This document shows positions 35,759 through 45,537 of a stretch of DNA of 64,000 nucleotides, in pieces. Source of the stretch: Alteraurantiacibacter aestuarii (GTDB lineage Bacteria; Pseudomonadota; Alphaproteobacteria; Sphingomonadales; Sphingomonadaceae); the NCBI RefSeq assembly GCF_009827405.1, contig NZ_WTYY01000001.1, forward strand, positions 62,001 through 126,000. The letters are read 5' to 3'. The first letter of the stretch is position 1. Each line of letters begins with the position of its first letter. The notes beneath the pieces were generated by a model that was not told the DNA's origin, did no database searches, and saw only the letters and a program-made list of their open reading frames with translations. A program made the position numbers and the translations under genes.

Positions 35759-37906
35759 ATGAATCGTATGAAGACTTCGCTGCTTCTTTCGGCAGCCATG
35801 CTCGTCGCCCTTCCTGCGCATGCCCAATCGGCGCAGGATGATGGCGCGCAAGCGGGCACTGGTCGCGTGGAGCCCGGCGGCGATGACTTTCATGACACCA
35901 TCGTGGTGACCGCGGCCGGCCTGGACAGGCTGGATCTGCTGGCCGGCACGTCGGTCCTTGATGGCGTGGAACTCCAGCGCAATCTGGATTCGCAGGTGGG
36001 TGAAGTGCTGGCCAAGCTGCCGGGCGTCACCGCATCAAGCTTCTCGCCCGGCGCCTCGCGTCCGATCCTGCGCGGTTTTGGCGGAGAGCGGGTGCGCGTG
36101 CTGACCGATGGCGTCGGCTCGATCGATGCTTCCAGCACTTCTGCCGATCATGCCGTGACCACGGATCCGCTGATCGCCGAGCGGATAGAGGTTCTGCGCG
36201 GGCCAGCCGTGCTGCTATACGGCAGTCAGGCGATTGGCGGCGCGGTCAATGTGATCACCAAGCGCATTCCCCCGCGCGTGCCCGATGAGCCTGTGCATGT
36301 CGATGCGCTGATCGGCGTGGACAGCGCCTATAACCGGCGCGAGGGCGGCCTGTCGCTCGACGTGCCGCTGGGCCAGAACGTCGCCTTCCATGTCGACGCA
36401 TCGCATCACCGCACCGGCGATGTCGACATCGCCGACTATGTCCTTGCCCCCGCCCTGCGCAGCGAATTGCTGGCCAGCGCGGATGAAGAGGAGGAGGAAG
36501 GCCATCTGGATGAGGCGGCAGAGCTGCGCGATACCGCCAATGAAAGCGGCACCCTGCCCAACAGCGCCACCAAGACCACCAGCCTTGGCACCGGCATCGC
36601 GTTCTTTTCCGGCAACAGTGAGCTGGGCGTGTCCTTCGGCTATTATGACACCAGTTACGGCGTGCCAGAGCGCCCCGGCGGCGGCCACGCACATGGCGCG
36701 GACGAGATGGACGCTGAACCTGTGGTGGAGGAGGAGGGCCCCGTCACCATCGGCATGAAGCAATATCGCGGCGATCTGCGCGGCGTGCTCGATCTGGGCG
36801 ATGGCTTCTTTGATGAAGTGCGCACGCGCTGGGGATACAGCAATTATACTCACACCGAATTCGAAGGCGACGAGATTGGCACCGTGTTCGATGTCGAGGG
36901 CGTGGAGGGCCGGGTCGAACTGGTCCAGTCGCGCCGGGGCGCATGGCAGGGCTCTGTCGGCGGGCAATATTCGCACACCGATTTCGTGGCTACCGGAGCG
37001 GAGGCCTTCGTGCCGCCGAACCAGACCGACACATTCGCCCTGTTTGCGGTCCAGGAACTCGACTTCGATCCCATCGAAGTGGAACTGGGCGGTCGGTATG
37101 AGCGCACGACCATCGATGTGACGACCACCGGACAAAGCAGCGATTTCGATACGCTTTCGGGCGCTGTGGGCGCATCCTATGAAGTGGTCGACAGGCTGCG
37201 GGTTGGCATTAACCTGTCGCGGGCCGAGCGGGCGCCATCGTCGCAGGAACTGTTCGCCGACGGGCCGCATGTCGCCACCCAGCAATATGAAGTCGGCAAT
37301 CCCGCGCTCGGCACGGAAAGTTCGTGGGGGATGGAAGCCTATCTTCGCGGCGACATCGGCCCTGCCAGACTATCGGCCAGCATCTATCGCAATGATTTCA
37401 GCGGATTTATCTTCCTGGCCGAAACGGGCACGGAAATGGCCGGACTGCCGGTTTATCAGTTCCTGCAACAGGACGCCAAGCAGTTCGGGGTGGAGGGCGA
37501 GGTGACCATGCCCTTCTACGAATCAGATGACCTGACCCTGCTGGCTGATCTGCGCGGTGATTATGTGCGCGCAACGCTGGGCGATGGAACGCCGGTGCCG
37601 CGCATGCCGCCGGTCAGCTTGCTGGGCGCACTGGAAGCGCAGATGGGCCATTTTGACGGGCGCGCCGAAGTGCAGTGGTCAGCCAAGCAAAACCGTATAT
37701 CGCCGCTGGAAACGCCGACAGACGCCTTCACTTTCGTGAACCTGTCGCTGGCGTGGCACCCGCTGGAAGGCAGCAATAATGTGACGCTGCTGGCGCAGGT
37801 GGACAATGTGTTCGATGTCGAGGGACGCCGTGCGGCCAGCTTCACCAAGGATTTCGTGCCGCTGGCCGGACGCAATTTCAAGCTGAGCCTGCGGATGAGC
37901 CTGTGA
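35759..37906 (+). CDS. TonB-dependent receptor, ZnuD-like (probable zinc uptake)
   Basis: A 715-residue outer membrane receptor. The signal peptide ends in LPAHAQ. A short TonB-box-like stretch (DTIVVTAAG) precedes the plug (GEVLAKLPGVTASSF, RPILRGFGGERVRVLTDGVG, ERIEVLRGPAVLLYGSQAIGGAVNVIT), and the barrel ends in ...NFKLSLRMSL. Two external-loop regions are rich in acidic residues and His: EEEEEGHLDEAAE near residue 242, and GGHAHGADEMDAEPVVEEE near residue 308. Both features match ZnuD, the zinc receptor of Neisseria and Acinetobacter. Zinc as substrate is inferred from these loops and the possible Zur site. Confidence 0.8.
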   Translation: MNRMKTSLLLSAAMLVALPAHAQSAQDDGAQAGTGRVEPGGDDFHDTIVVTAAGLDRLDLLAGTSVLDGVELQRNLDSQVGEVLAKLPGVTASSFSPGASRPILRGFGGERVRVLTDGVGSIDASSTSADHAVTTDPLIAERIEVLRGPAVLLYGSQAIGGAVNVITKRIPPRVPDEPVHVDALIGVDSAYNRREGGLSLDVPLGQNVAFHVDASHHRTGDVDIADYVLAPALRSELLASADEEEEEGHLDEAAELRDTANESGTLPNSATKTTSLGTGIAFFSGNSELGVSFGYYDTSYGVPERPGGGHAHGADEMDAEPVVEEEGPVTIGMKQYRGDLRGVLDLGDGFFDEVRTRWGYSNYTHTEFEGDEIGTVFDVEGVEGRVELVQSRRGAWQGSVGGQYSHTDFVATGAEAFVPPNQTDTFALFAVQELDFDPIEVELGGRYERTTIDVTTTGQSSDFDTLSGAVGASYEVVDRLRVGINLSRAERAPSSQELFADGPHVATQQYEVGNPALGTESSWGMEAYLRGDIGPARLSASIYRNDFSGFIFLAETGTEMAGLPVYQFLQQDAKQFGVEGEVTMPFYESDDLTLLADLRGDYVRATLGDGTPVPRMPPVSLLGALEAQMGHFDGRAEVQWSAKQNRISPLETPTDAFTFVNLSLAWHPLEGSNNVTLLAQVDNVFDVEGRRAASFTKDFVPLAGRNFKLSLRMSL

Positions 37907-37932
37907 CGGTCATGCGCAGGTCCTGAGGCTTG

Positions 37933-37960
37933 CGGGGCGGTTTACAGGCCGCCCCGTTTG
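37933..37960 (+). terminator. Terminator after the TonB receptor gene
   Basis: CGGGGCGG-TTTACAGG-CCGCCCCG forms an 8-bp GC stem followed by a short TTTG. The T run is weak. It lies between convergent genes and may act in both directions. Confidence 0.55.
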
Positions 37961-37965
37961 CCGCT

Positions 37966-38253
37966 CTATTCGTCGCCGGTAACGTTGTCGGCCACGTCTT
38001 CCACGGCATTGCCAACCTGCTGGGCTGCCTCGCCCACCTGGCCGGCCGCTTCGCCGATGGCGTTATCCTTGGCTATTTCCGCGCCAGAACCCTGCGCAAT
38101 GAAATAGGCCGCTGCGACAACGGCCATCAGAACAATGAGAATGACGATCCACTTGCCCGCTCCGCCGCTGCTGCTTTGCGGCGTGTCGCGAACGATGGTG
38201 GTGTGGGTATTGCCAGCCTGATCGTGGGTTTCGGTAATGCGTTCTTCAGTCAT
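37966..38253 (-). CDS. Small single-pass membrane protein
   Basis: A 95-residue protein. A polar N-terminal region (TEERITETHDQAGNTHTTIVRD) precedes one membrane helix (WIVILIVLMAVVAAAYFIA). An amphipathic Ala/Val/Glu/Asn-rich tail follows (EAAGQVGEAAQQVGNAVEDV), like the 'YtxH/apolipoprotein-like' small membrane proteins. ATG at 38253 is preferred over 38265 because GGAGG lies 5 bases before it. No function is recognised. Confidence 0.75.
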   Translation of the reverse strand: MTEERITETHDQAGNTHTTIVRDTPQSSSGGAGKWIVILIVLMAVVAAAYFIAQGSGAEIAKDNAIGEAAGQVGEAAQQVGNAVEDVADNVTGDE

Positions 38254-38369
38254 GCGATCCTCCATTATTGGCCTTAAACTGCCGATGGAGGCGTGCGGTT
38301 CCCGAATGCGCTGGCAATCGCCTTGCGCCCAGGGGGTTTCTTCCCGAAATTCTGCGGTCTCAGGCCAGC

Positions 38370-38966
38370 CTATACTTCGTCATAATGGAAGGGCGCGATC
38401 ACGGCCTTGGGATGCGCTTCATACTCGAAGCTCTGCGGCAGATCGGGCGCGATTCCGGCAGTCGACCGCAGCAGGGGCACGCCGCCGCGATGCCAGCCTT
38501 CATCATACTCGCAGTAGAAATTGATGATGCCGTGCAGCGATGCGATGCGCCATTTCTCGCCTTCGCGAACATAGGCGTTTTCATAGGTCGCTTCGCCCCA
38601 GCGGCCTTCCTTGTTCAGGAACCCCACCATCATCAGCGTGCGCCAGCGGCCCTTGGCTGTGCCCGCCTCGCTGTCGATATGGATCACCGGCTGCAACTGC
38701 ATGTGGTTGAAGATGGTGCCGTCGCCATATTCGGGCAGCTGGTGCAGATATTGCCGCACCCGGTCCTGCCCGACATAAACACCGCGCCCGGCGATCTCCA
38801 GCGTGCCATCGCTGGCAAACAGGTCCGCCGCCTTGTCCCACAATCCCTTGTCCACGTAATAGCCATAGGCGGCCTGCAGATTGGCGATTGCGACATAGTC
38901 CTCGGCAATGCGCGCCTTCTTTTCGAGCGCATCGAGCCGCTCGCACAATTCCTTGGTGGTGGTCAT
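38370..38966 (-). CDS. SnoaL-like (NTF2-fold) nuclear transport factor 2 family protein
   Basis: A 198-residue protein with the SnoaL_4 layout: ALEKKARIAEDYVAIANLQAAYGYYVDKGLWDKAADLFASDGTLEIAGRGVY, then a central HMQLQPVIHIDSEAGTAKGRWR and ATYENAYVREGEKWRIASLH. These form the cone-shaped NTF2 fold, used by enzymes and by non-catalytic proteins. GGAGGGG lies 6-8 bases before ATG at 38966. It is monocistronic between a small membrane protein and dcd. The substrate is unknown. Confidence 0.85.
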   Translation of the reverse strand: MTTTKELCERLDALEKKARIAEDYVAIANLQAAYGYYVDKGLWDKAADLFASDGTLEIAGRGVYVGQDRVRQYLHQLPEYGDGTIFNHMQLQPVIHIDSEAGTAKGRWRTLMMVGFLNKEGRWGEATYENAYVREGEKWRIASLHGIINFYCEYDEGWHRGGVPLLRSTAGIAPDLPQSFEYEAHPKAVIAPFHYDEV

Positions 38967-39014
38967 CCGTTTCCCCTCCCGGCCCGTCATTACTAAAATG
39001 CCTGCATCAATTGC

Positions 39015-39569
39015 CTAGAGCTTGGGCAGGGTAACGCCGCGCTGGCCCATATATTTGCCTGCGCGGTCAGCATAGGTAACCTCAGGCCGCTCATTGCCCT
39101 GCAGGAACAGGAACTGGCAGGCCCCCTCGTTGGCATAGATCTTGGCGGGCAGCGGCGTGGTGTTGGAAAATTCCAGCGTCACATGGCCTTCCCAGCCCGG
39201 CTCCAGCGGGGTGACGTTCACGATGATGCCACAGCGAGCATAGGTGCTCTTGCCCAGGCAGATCACCAGCACATCTTCCGGGATACGGAAATATTCGACC
39301 GTGCGGGCGAGGGCGAAGGAGTTGGGCGGGATGATGCAGACGTCGGTCTCGCGGTCCACTAGGCTGTCGCCATCGAAATCCTTGGGATCGACCACGGCGG
39401 AGTTCACATTGGTGAAGATCTTGAACTCCGGCGCCACGCGCGCGTCATAGCCGAATGAACTCAGACCGTAGGAGATGCAGCCATCGCGCCGCTGCGCTTC
39501 CACGAACGGCTCGATCATACCTTCGCTGCGGGCCTTTTCGCGAATCCACTTGTCGGAAAGAATTGTCAT
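39015..39569 (-). CDS. dcd: dCTP deaminase
   Basis: A 184-residue dCTP deaminase, which makes dUTP for dTTP synthesis. Diagnostic blocks are [99 protein letters not shown] (catalytic Arg and Glu) and the C-terminal [16 protein letters not shown] at 39569 is the conserved start. Confidence 0.97.
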   Translation of the reverse strand: MTILSDKWIREKARSEGMIEPFVEAQRRDGCISYGLSSFGYDARVAPEFKIFTNVNSAVVDPKDFDGDSLVDRETDVCIIPPNSFALARTVEYFRIPEDVLVICLGKSTYARCGIIVNVTPLEPGWEGHVTLEFSNTTPLPAKIYANEGACQFLFLQGNERPEVTYADRAGKYMGQRGVTLPKL

Positions 39570-39731
39570 GGAAGAGGGATTCCCGAGTGGCACCGGAAGG
39601 GCAAGCGCGCTTGGGGCTTATCCACCGGTATGCCAAGCGACGTGAAATAATGACAATCAGGGCAGGGGTCTTCCCAATTGCGGGATCGCTGGTTACACCC
39701 TCTTTCTAAGTATATGGAATATGGGGGGTAT

Positions 39732-40697
39732 ATGAGGAACCGGAGTGCTTCTGCGACGGCGATTGCCGCGCTTTTGGTGTTGTCTTCCTGCGGTGGGGAG
39801 GATGGTCCATCGGGCCCGACAGGGGGAACGCCAACCCCCAGCCCGACCGCGACGAGCACGCCGACGCCTAGCCCGACACCGACTTTCAGCTACGACACCT
39901 ATGACCAACTAACCGGCGATCAGGATTTCTTCACCGCCTGTGTCGAGTTTGGTCCTTCCGGCGGGCGTCCGCCGATTGGCTTGCTGTCGAACCGTTTCGA
40001 CCTGCCCGGTACTATCAACTACAGCGCCGCCACCGATAGCTGGACAGTCAAGTCGATCGACAACGCATTCATGCAGACCTTCACACCAGCTGATATTGTC
40101 CAGCAATCAAGCGAAGAAACGCTATATGAAGTTGGAACAACAGGGCAGTTGAGGAGCTTCACTACACTTACGCCGATGATAAACGGTACGGCGGCAACAT
40201 ATGCGCGCGGTGCGCGCTATGTGGTCGGCGAAAACGGGCTTTGCAGTTTCGGCGTGCAGACGGATCCCGATGACGAGCCGGCGACCACGACGGTCGTGTA
40301 TGACCAAGTGGGTATTGGGGGAGTTTTCATTGAGAACAACCCGGCACAATCAGGCTTTGTCACCGGTGAGATTGTGGGTGGTTCAGGCACGATCACCGGC
40401 AATGTGCAGACCGGTGAAGTCAACATTTCGCTGTTCATCACTCGTCGTGATGCGACTGGTGCCGAGACCACGATCGGGCCGATCGAGTTCCCGGCCTTTC
40501 CGGCCGTGGGAGACGATGCCGCAGGCTATGCAGCCTCCAATGATCCCACAGGGGTCTACGGGATCACGCTTTCGGGCGGCTTCTATGGTCCGCAAGGTAT
40601 CGAGACCGGGTTCGTCATGGTCCTGAGCGAAATCGATCCGGTCAGTGGTGGTGCGGAACGCAGCTATATAATCGGCGGTCTCGGCATTCGCCGCTGA
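39732..40697 (+). CDS. Lipoprotein of unknown function with TPSPT-repeat linker
   Basis: A 321-residue predicted lipoprotein. The signal peptide ATAIAALLVLSSCGG has its lipobox at LSSC. A Thr/Pro/Ser linker (TPTPSPTATSTPTPSPTPT) precedes a beta-rich domain of about 260 residues (YDQLTGDQDFFTACVEFG, then repeated 'GTITGNVQTGEVNISLFITRRD' strands). This arrangement is common in cell-surface lipoproteins of Erythrobacter-like bacteria and resembles the transferrin-binding-protein-like beta-barrel style, but no family is certain. It is convergent with putA. Confidence 0.75.
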   Translation: MRNRSASATAIAALLVLSSCGGEDGPSGPTGGTPTPSPTATSTPTPSPTPTFSYDTYDQLTGDQDFFTACVEFGPSGGRPPIGLLSNRFDLPGTINYSAATDSWTVKSIDNAFMQTFTPADIVQQSSEETLYEVGTTGQLRSFTTLTPMINGTAATYARGARYVVGENGLCSFGVQTDPDDEPATTTVVYDQVGIGGVFIENNPAQSGFVTGEIVGGSGTITGNVQTGEVNISLFITRRDATGAETTIGPIEFPAFPAVGDDAAGYAASNDPTGVYGITLSGGFYGPQGIETGFVMVLSEIDPVSGGAERSYIIGGLGIRR

Positions 40698-40725
40698 CGG
40701 CAGGCTGAAGTTGCAGGCTGGCGGG

Positions 40726-43700
40726 CTAACCCCCCGCCAGCAGGCTGGCATTGCCTCCCGCTGCGGTCGTATCCACGCAGGTCACCCGTTCCGTGGCAAA
40801 GGCGGTGATGTAATGCGGGCCGCCTGCCTTGGGGCCGGTGCCTGACAGGCCTTCGCCGCCGAACGGCTGGCTGCCCACCACCGCGCCGATCTGGTTGCGA
40901 TTGACGTAGATATTGCCCACCCGCGCCTTGTTCTCCACCAGCTTTCGAGCGGCTTCGATGCGGCTGTGCAGGGCCAGCGTCAGGCCAAATCCGGTGGCGT
41001 TGATATCGGCGATCACCTGCTCCAGCCCGCCTGAAGGAAAGCGCGCGATGTGCAGGACGGGGCCGAAGTGCTCCTCGCCCACATCCGTGATGGAACCAAC
41101 TTCGATGATGGTGGGCGGGACGAAATGGCCCTGCGCGGTTTGCGGCGGCAAGTCGCGCTGCCACATGGCAAAACCAGCTGTGCGCATGGCTTCGACATGC
41201 ACGTCGAGCGCCTGCCTGGCCTCGGCATCGATCACCGGGCCGACATCGGTTGCCAGCTGTGCGGGATCGCCGATCACCAGCGCTTCGAACGCGCCCCGGA
41301 TCATCGCCAGCATGGTGTCTGCCACATCCTCCTGCAGGTAGAGCACGCGCAGGGCGGAGCAGCGCTGGCCCGCGCTCTGGAAGGCGGACGACATGACATC
41401 GCGCGTCACCTGTTCGGGCAGGGCGGAGCTGTCGACGATCATGGCGTTCTGACCGCCGGTTTCGGCAATCAGCCTGCCAATCGGACCTTCGCGCGCGGCC
41501 ATGGCGCGGTTGATCGCCTGCGCCGTGACGGTGGAGCCGGTGAAGGCGACACCTGAAATGCGCGGATCGGAGGTGAGCGCCGCGCCCACACGGCCATCGC
41601 CGATGGCCAGTTGCAGCACATCCGCCGGAATGCCCGCCTGATGGCACAGCTTCACCGCCAGCCTGGCGATCAGCGGGGTCTGCTCGGCTGGCTTGGCGAT
41701 CACCGTATTGCCTGCCGCCATCGCCGCGCTGGCCATGCCGATGAAGATCGCCAGCGGGAAATTCCACGGGGCGATGGTGGCAAACACCCCCCGGCCATGC
41801 AGGCGCAGCAAATTCTCCTCTCCGGTCGGGCCGGGCAAGGGCTGCGGGGCGGCAAACAGCATCCGCGCCTCGCACGCATAATAGCGCAGGAAATCCACCG
41901 CCTCGCGCAGTTCCAGCACGCTGTCTGCCAGCGTCTTGCCCGCCTCGCGCTGGCACAAGCTGATGAATTCGGCGGTGTGTGCTTCGAACAGGTCTGCCGC
42001 ACGGTCGAGCATGGCGGCGCGCTCAATGCCGCCCAGCGCATCCCACGCCGGCTGGGCAGCGCGCGCCTGAGTGAGGGCACTGTCGATCTCATCCGGGGAG
42101 GCGGTCTGCGCCCGGCCCACAAGGCTGCCATCCTGCGGTGATCGAACAGGCTCGCCGTCATCGCCCCATTGCGCGCCTGCCAATTGCTCCAGCCTGGCCT
42201 GCAAATCCTCGCACACCAGCGGATCGGCCAGATCGACGCCCGCGCTGTTGCGCCGGTTGGGATAGATATGCGCGGGCAGCGGGATGGCTGGATTGCGCAT
42301 GGGCTGCGTGGCTGCAAGCTGGCTCACCGGATCGCGCGTCAGCTCCGCCACCGGAACATCGGCATCGGCCATGCGGTTGACGAAGCTGGAGTTGGCCCCG
42401 TTTTCCAGCAGGCGCCGGACCAGATAGGCGAGCAGGTCCTTGTGACCGCCAACAGGGGCATAGATGCGCACCGGCGTCGGCTGGTCTTCCGCTGCGGCCA
42501 GCTCTGCATAGACATCCTCGCCCATGCCGTGGAGGCGCTGGAATTCGAAATCACGTCCGGCAGAGAGCGCCTTCACCGCGCCGATTGTGTAGGCATTATG
42601 CGTGGCGAAAGCGGGATAGATCGCATCGCTGGCCGCAAACAGCTGCTCCGCGCAGGCGAGGTAGGAGACATCGGTCGCCAGCTTGCGGGTGAACACCGGG
42701 TAATCGGCAAATCCGCCCACCTGCGAAGCCTTGATTTCACTGTCCCAATAGGCACCCTTGACCAGCCGCACCATGAGGCGGCGGCTGTGCTGGCGCCCCA
42801 GTTGTGCCACCCAGTCACACAGCGGGACGGCGCGTTTCTGATAGGCCTGCAGCGCCAGTCCAAAACCATCCCAGCCGCCGGAGAACAGCTCGTCATTGCC
42901 GACCACAGCCTCGATGATGTCGAGCGAGAGTTCTAGCCGGTCGGCCTCCTCCGCATCCACGGTGAGGTGGATATCGGCATCGCGCGCGGCACGGGCCAGA
43001 TCGGTCAGGATCGGCACCAGTGCGGCCTTGGCTGCATCGCCGTGAAGGAAATCATAGCGCGGATAGAGCGCGGAGAGCTTCACCGATATTCCCGGCCCGC
43101 CCCGCACGCCGCCCGGCTCCTTCGCCAGCCGCGCAATCGCCGTGGCATAGGCATCGCGGTAACGGCTGGCATCGGCGAAGGTCATGGCCGCCTCACCCAG
43201 CATGTCGAAGCTGTGGGACAGGCCCTGCGCGCGTTCGGGCGCGGCGCGTTTCAGCGCCTCGTCCATGGTCCGCCCGAACACGAATTGCCCGCCCAGTATC
43301 TTCATCGCCTGCAACACTGCCTGGCGGATGACCGGCTCACCCAGACGGCCCGCCGCGCGGCGCAGCGCATTGGCAAGGCCTGCCTCCTCCCGCGATCCGC
43401 CGCGCAGCACTTCGCCTGACAGCATGAGCGAGAATGTGGCGGCATTGACGAAGGTGGAACTGCTCTCCCCCAGATGCTCGGCCCAGTCGATCCCGGCCAG
43501 TTTGTCGCGGATCAGCGCATCGGCGGTTTCGGCATCGGGCACACGCAGCAGCGCCTCTGCCAGACACATCAGCGCGATCCCCTCCTGCGTGCCGAGGCCA
43601 TAGGAATGGAGGAATGCGTCCAGCCCGCCGCTGGTGCGTGCGCGGGCGCCTTCGATCAGCCGCGCGGCCATTGCGGCAGCCTCACCGTGCAGCGCCGATG

Positions 43701-43788
43701 CCTGCGCCGCCTGATCCATGCGCTGGAACAGGCAGGACGCCTCTTCCATGCGATAGGCGGCGCGCAGGGCTGAACGGTCGATCGTCAT
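40726..43788 (-). CDS. putA: Bifunctional proline dehydrogenase / P5C dehydrogenase
   Basis: A 1020-residue PutA that oxidises proline to glutamate in two steps with substrate channelling. The N-terminal ~480 residues are the FAD-dependent proline dehydrogenase barrel (KEPGGVRGGPGISVKLSALYPRYDF, VRLVKGAYWDSEIKASQVGG). The second half is the aldehyde dehydrogenase: NFPLAIFIGMASAAMAAGNT, the NAD site FTGSTVTAQAIN, catalytic glutamate in AETGGQNAM, and catalytic cysteine in SAGQRCSALRVLY. No N-terminal ribbon-helix-helix DNA-binding domain is visible, so it is a non-regulatory PutA of about 1000 residues. Confidence 0.97.
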   Translation of the reverse strand: MTIDRSALRAAYRMEEASCLFQRMDQAAQASALHGEAAAMAARLIEGARARTSGGLDAFLHSYGLGTQEGIALMCLAEALLRVPDAETADALIRDKLAGIDWAEHLGESSSTFVNAATFSLMLSGEVLRGGSREEAGLANALRRAAGRLGEPVIRQAVLQAMKILGGQFVFGRTMDEALKRAAPERAQGLSHSFDMLGEAAMTFADASRYRDAYATAIARLAKEPGGVRGGPGISVKLSALYPRYDFLHGDAAKAALVPILTDLARAARDADIHLTVDAEEADRLELSLDIIEAVVGNDELFSGGWDGFGLALQAYQKRAVPLCDWVAQLGRQHSRRLMVRLVKGAYWDSEIKASQVGGFADYPVFTRKLATDVSYLACAEQLFAASDAIYPAFATHNAYTIGAVKALSAGRDFEFQRLHGMGEDVYAELAAAEDQPTPVRIYAPVGGHKDLLAYLVRRLLENGANSSFVNRMADADVPVAELTRDPVSQLAATQPMRNPAIPLPAHIYPNRRNSAGVDLADPLVCEDLQARLEQLAGAQWGDDGEPVRSPQDGSLVGRAQTASPDEIDSALTQARAAQPAWDALGGIERAAMLDRAADLFEAHTAEFISLCQREAGKTLADSVLELREAVDFLRYYACEARMLFAAPQPLPGPTGEENLLRLHGRGVFATIAPWNFPLAIFIGMASAAMAAGNTVIAKPAEQTPLIARLAVKLCHQAGIPADVLQLAIGDGRVGAALTSDPRISGVAFTGSTVTAQAINRAMAAREGPIGRLIAETGGQNAMIVDSSALPEQVTRDVMSSAFQSAGQRCSALRVLYLQEDVADTMLAMIRGAFEALVIGDPAQLATDVGPVIDAEARQALDVHVEAMRTAGFAMWQRDLPPQTAQGHFVPPTIIEVGSITDVGEEHFGPVLHIARFPSGGLEQVIADINATGFGLTLALHSRIEAARKLVENKARVGNIYVNRNQIGAVVGSQPFGGEGLSGTGPKAGGPHYITAFATERVTCVDTTAAGGNASLLAGG

Positions 43789-43839
43789 TCGCGCATCATA
43801 CCGTCATTCGCGCCGGATCGGGAATGACGAATGCGGGGC

Positions 43840-44733
43840 TTATTCCGCCACCCATTCATAGCGATAGGCATCGCCGTCTACCTTCACCCGGCCTGCGGAA
43901 TTGAGGCGGAAATGGGCGGGGAAGCACAACAGGTCCCCTTCGGCGGCGCGCTTCATCACCCGCTGGCGCGTGGCGCTGGCCTGCGGCGGATCGGCATCGA
44001 AGGCGAAGGGCAGGTCATAGCGGATCATCTGCAACGGGTGGTGGATCACATCGCCCCAGAAGATCGCAGGCGGGCCGCCAGCCTCGGCATTGATGGTGCA
44101 GCAGCCCGGCGAATGGCCAAAAGCAGGCTCCAGCCACACGCCGTCGCCAATCTCGCGGTGGGCGATGAAATCCTCGTCCACCAGCTCGCCCTTGCCGGCA
44201 TCCATGATCGGCACGATCGAATCGAGGAAGGCTTCCTGGTGGATTTCCTCCCCTTCAGGATTGGTGACGAAGTAATCGTAATCCTTCTTGCCGAACAGAT
44301 AGCGGGCATTGGGGAAGGTCGGCACCCATTTGCCGTTCTCCAGCTTCGTGTTCCAGCCGACATGATCGAAGTGCAGGTGCGTGCACATGACCATGTCGAT
44401 ATCTTCGGGCGCGAAACCCGCCGTGCGCAGGTTTTCCAGATATCGTGTGTCCAGCTGGTGCACTTCGGGCAGCGAGCGATTCTTGTGATTGCCGCAGCAG
44501 CTGTCCACCAATATGCGCTTGCCATCCACCTCGATCACGAAGCTGTGCAGGCCAAAGGTCATGCAGCTGGTTTCCGGATCGTCGGTCAGCTCGTCATCGC
44601 TGGGCGTGTACCAGGTTTTCAACCGTGCCAGATCCGCCGCCGTTGCGCCGGGCAACTGCGCCAGCATCGGGGTTGGCGAATCCATCTCATGGATCTTGTG
44701 GACCGTCATCCGGCCAAGCTGGATCGGCTTCAT
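43840..44733 (-). CDS. MBL-fold metallo-hydrolase
   Basis: A 297-residue metallo-beta-lactamase-fold enzyme. The metal site is THLHFDHVGWN (HxHxDH), with a later histidine in FGHSPGCC, an aspartate in WGDVIHHPLQ and a final histidine in CFPAHF. The layout, with a long insertion between the metal motifs, resembles the AttM/AhlD/quorum-quenching and related lactonase group but also many general MBL hydrolases, so the substrate is left open. Confidence 0.88.
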   Translation of the reverse strand: MKPIQLGRMTVHKIHEMDSPTPMLAQLPGATAADLARLKTWYTPSDDELTDDPETSCMTFGLHSFVIEVDGKRILVDSCCGNHKNRSLPEVHQLDTRYLENLRTAGFAPEDIDMVMCTHLHFDHVGWNTKLENGKWVPTFPNARYLFGKKDYDYFVTNPEGEEIHQEAFLDSIVPIMDAGKGELVDEDFIAHREIGDGVWLEPAFGHSPGCCTINAEAGGPPAIFWGDVIHHPLQMIRYDLPFAFDADPPQASATRQRVMKRAAEGDLLCFPAHFRLNSAGRVKVDGDAYRYEWVAE

Positions 44734-44797
44734 TTGTCTCTCCCTCGGGAAGTGATCCTAGTGCGCAAGCCGCAGCCGCGCTAGGCGTGTTTGCGAC

Positions 44798-45529
44798 ATG
44801 AAGATCATCCTCTCTCGCAAGGGCTTCGATTCCGCTTCCGGTGGTGGACCGTCCCCGATTGTGGAGGGCATTCCGGTCAGCCTGCCGATTCCCGCTGGTG
44901 AGGGCAGGCCGGGCGTTCCCTATGGCGATCTGGGGCTGGCGGATCACGCCGCGCTGGCGAGCCGCGGAAGACTGGGCGCGGCGGACCTGGCCCATCACGA
45001 TCCGATGTTCCTGCCCGATGGCACCTGCCTGTTCGGCCAATGCGGCGCGGCCCAAAGCCACCTTGAAAACTGCGGCGTGGGGGCGGGCGACCTGTTCATC
45101 TTCTTCGGGCTCTTCAGGCAGGGCAGGGAAAGGGCGCACCACCGCATCTTCGGCTGGCTGTGGGTGGACGACGTGGTCCGCAGCGGGGAGCCTGCGATGG
45201 AGGATCTGCGCGCGCTGGGTCATCCCCATGCACTGGCCGCCCATGGCGCCAACGATGCGATCTATTGCGGGCCGGGAGGAACGGCCCGCAGCAGCCACGC
45301 CGAACTGCGCCTGAGCGTGGAGGATGGACCGCCGAGCCTGTGGCGTGTTCCCGCATGGATGGAGCGCAGCGGCCTCAGCTATCATGGCCGGGCAGATCGC
45401 TGGCACGGCGACGGCATTTTGCAGAGCGTGTCGCGCGGGCAGGAATTCGTGGCCGATATCGGGGTCGGCGATGCAGGCGATGCGGACGCGCATGAATGGG
45501 CGCACCGGATGCTTGCGCTGATGAGCTAG
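44798..45529 (+). CDS. Nmad3-like protein (nucleotide modification associated domain 3)
   Basis: A 243-residue soluble protein. The start MKIILSRKGFDSASGGGPSP and the following VSLPIPAGEG, GDLGLADHAALASRGRLG and GDLFIFFGLF are, as I recall them, the signature of Nmad3, a domain noted near predicted DNA-base hypermodification genes. The later WRVPAWM and HGRADRW blocks agree. Here it lies among housekeeping genes, divergent from the MBL hydrolase, with no other base-modification gene nearby. The molecular function is unknown. Confidence 0.7.
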   Translation: MKIILSRKGFDSASGGGPSPIVEGIPVSLPIPAGEGRPGVPYGDLGLADHAALASRGRLGAADLAHHDPMFLPDGTCLFGQCGAAQSHLENCGVGAGDLFIFFGLFRQGRERAHHRIFGWLWVDDVVRSGEPAMEDLRALGHPHALAAHGANDAIYCGPGGTARSSHAELRLSVEDGPPSLWRVPAWMERSGLSYHGRADRWHGDGILQSVSRGQEFVADIGVGDAGDADAHEWAHRMLALMS

Positions 45530-45537
45530 CGAGAGAG

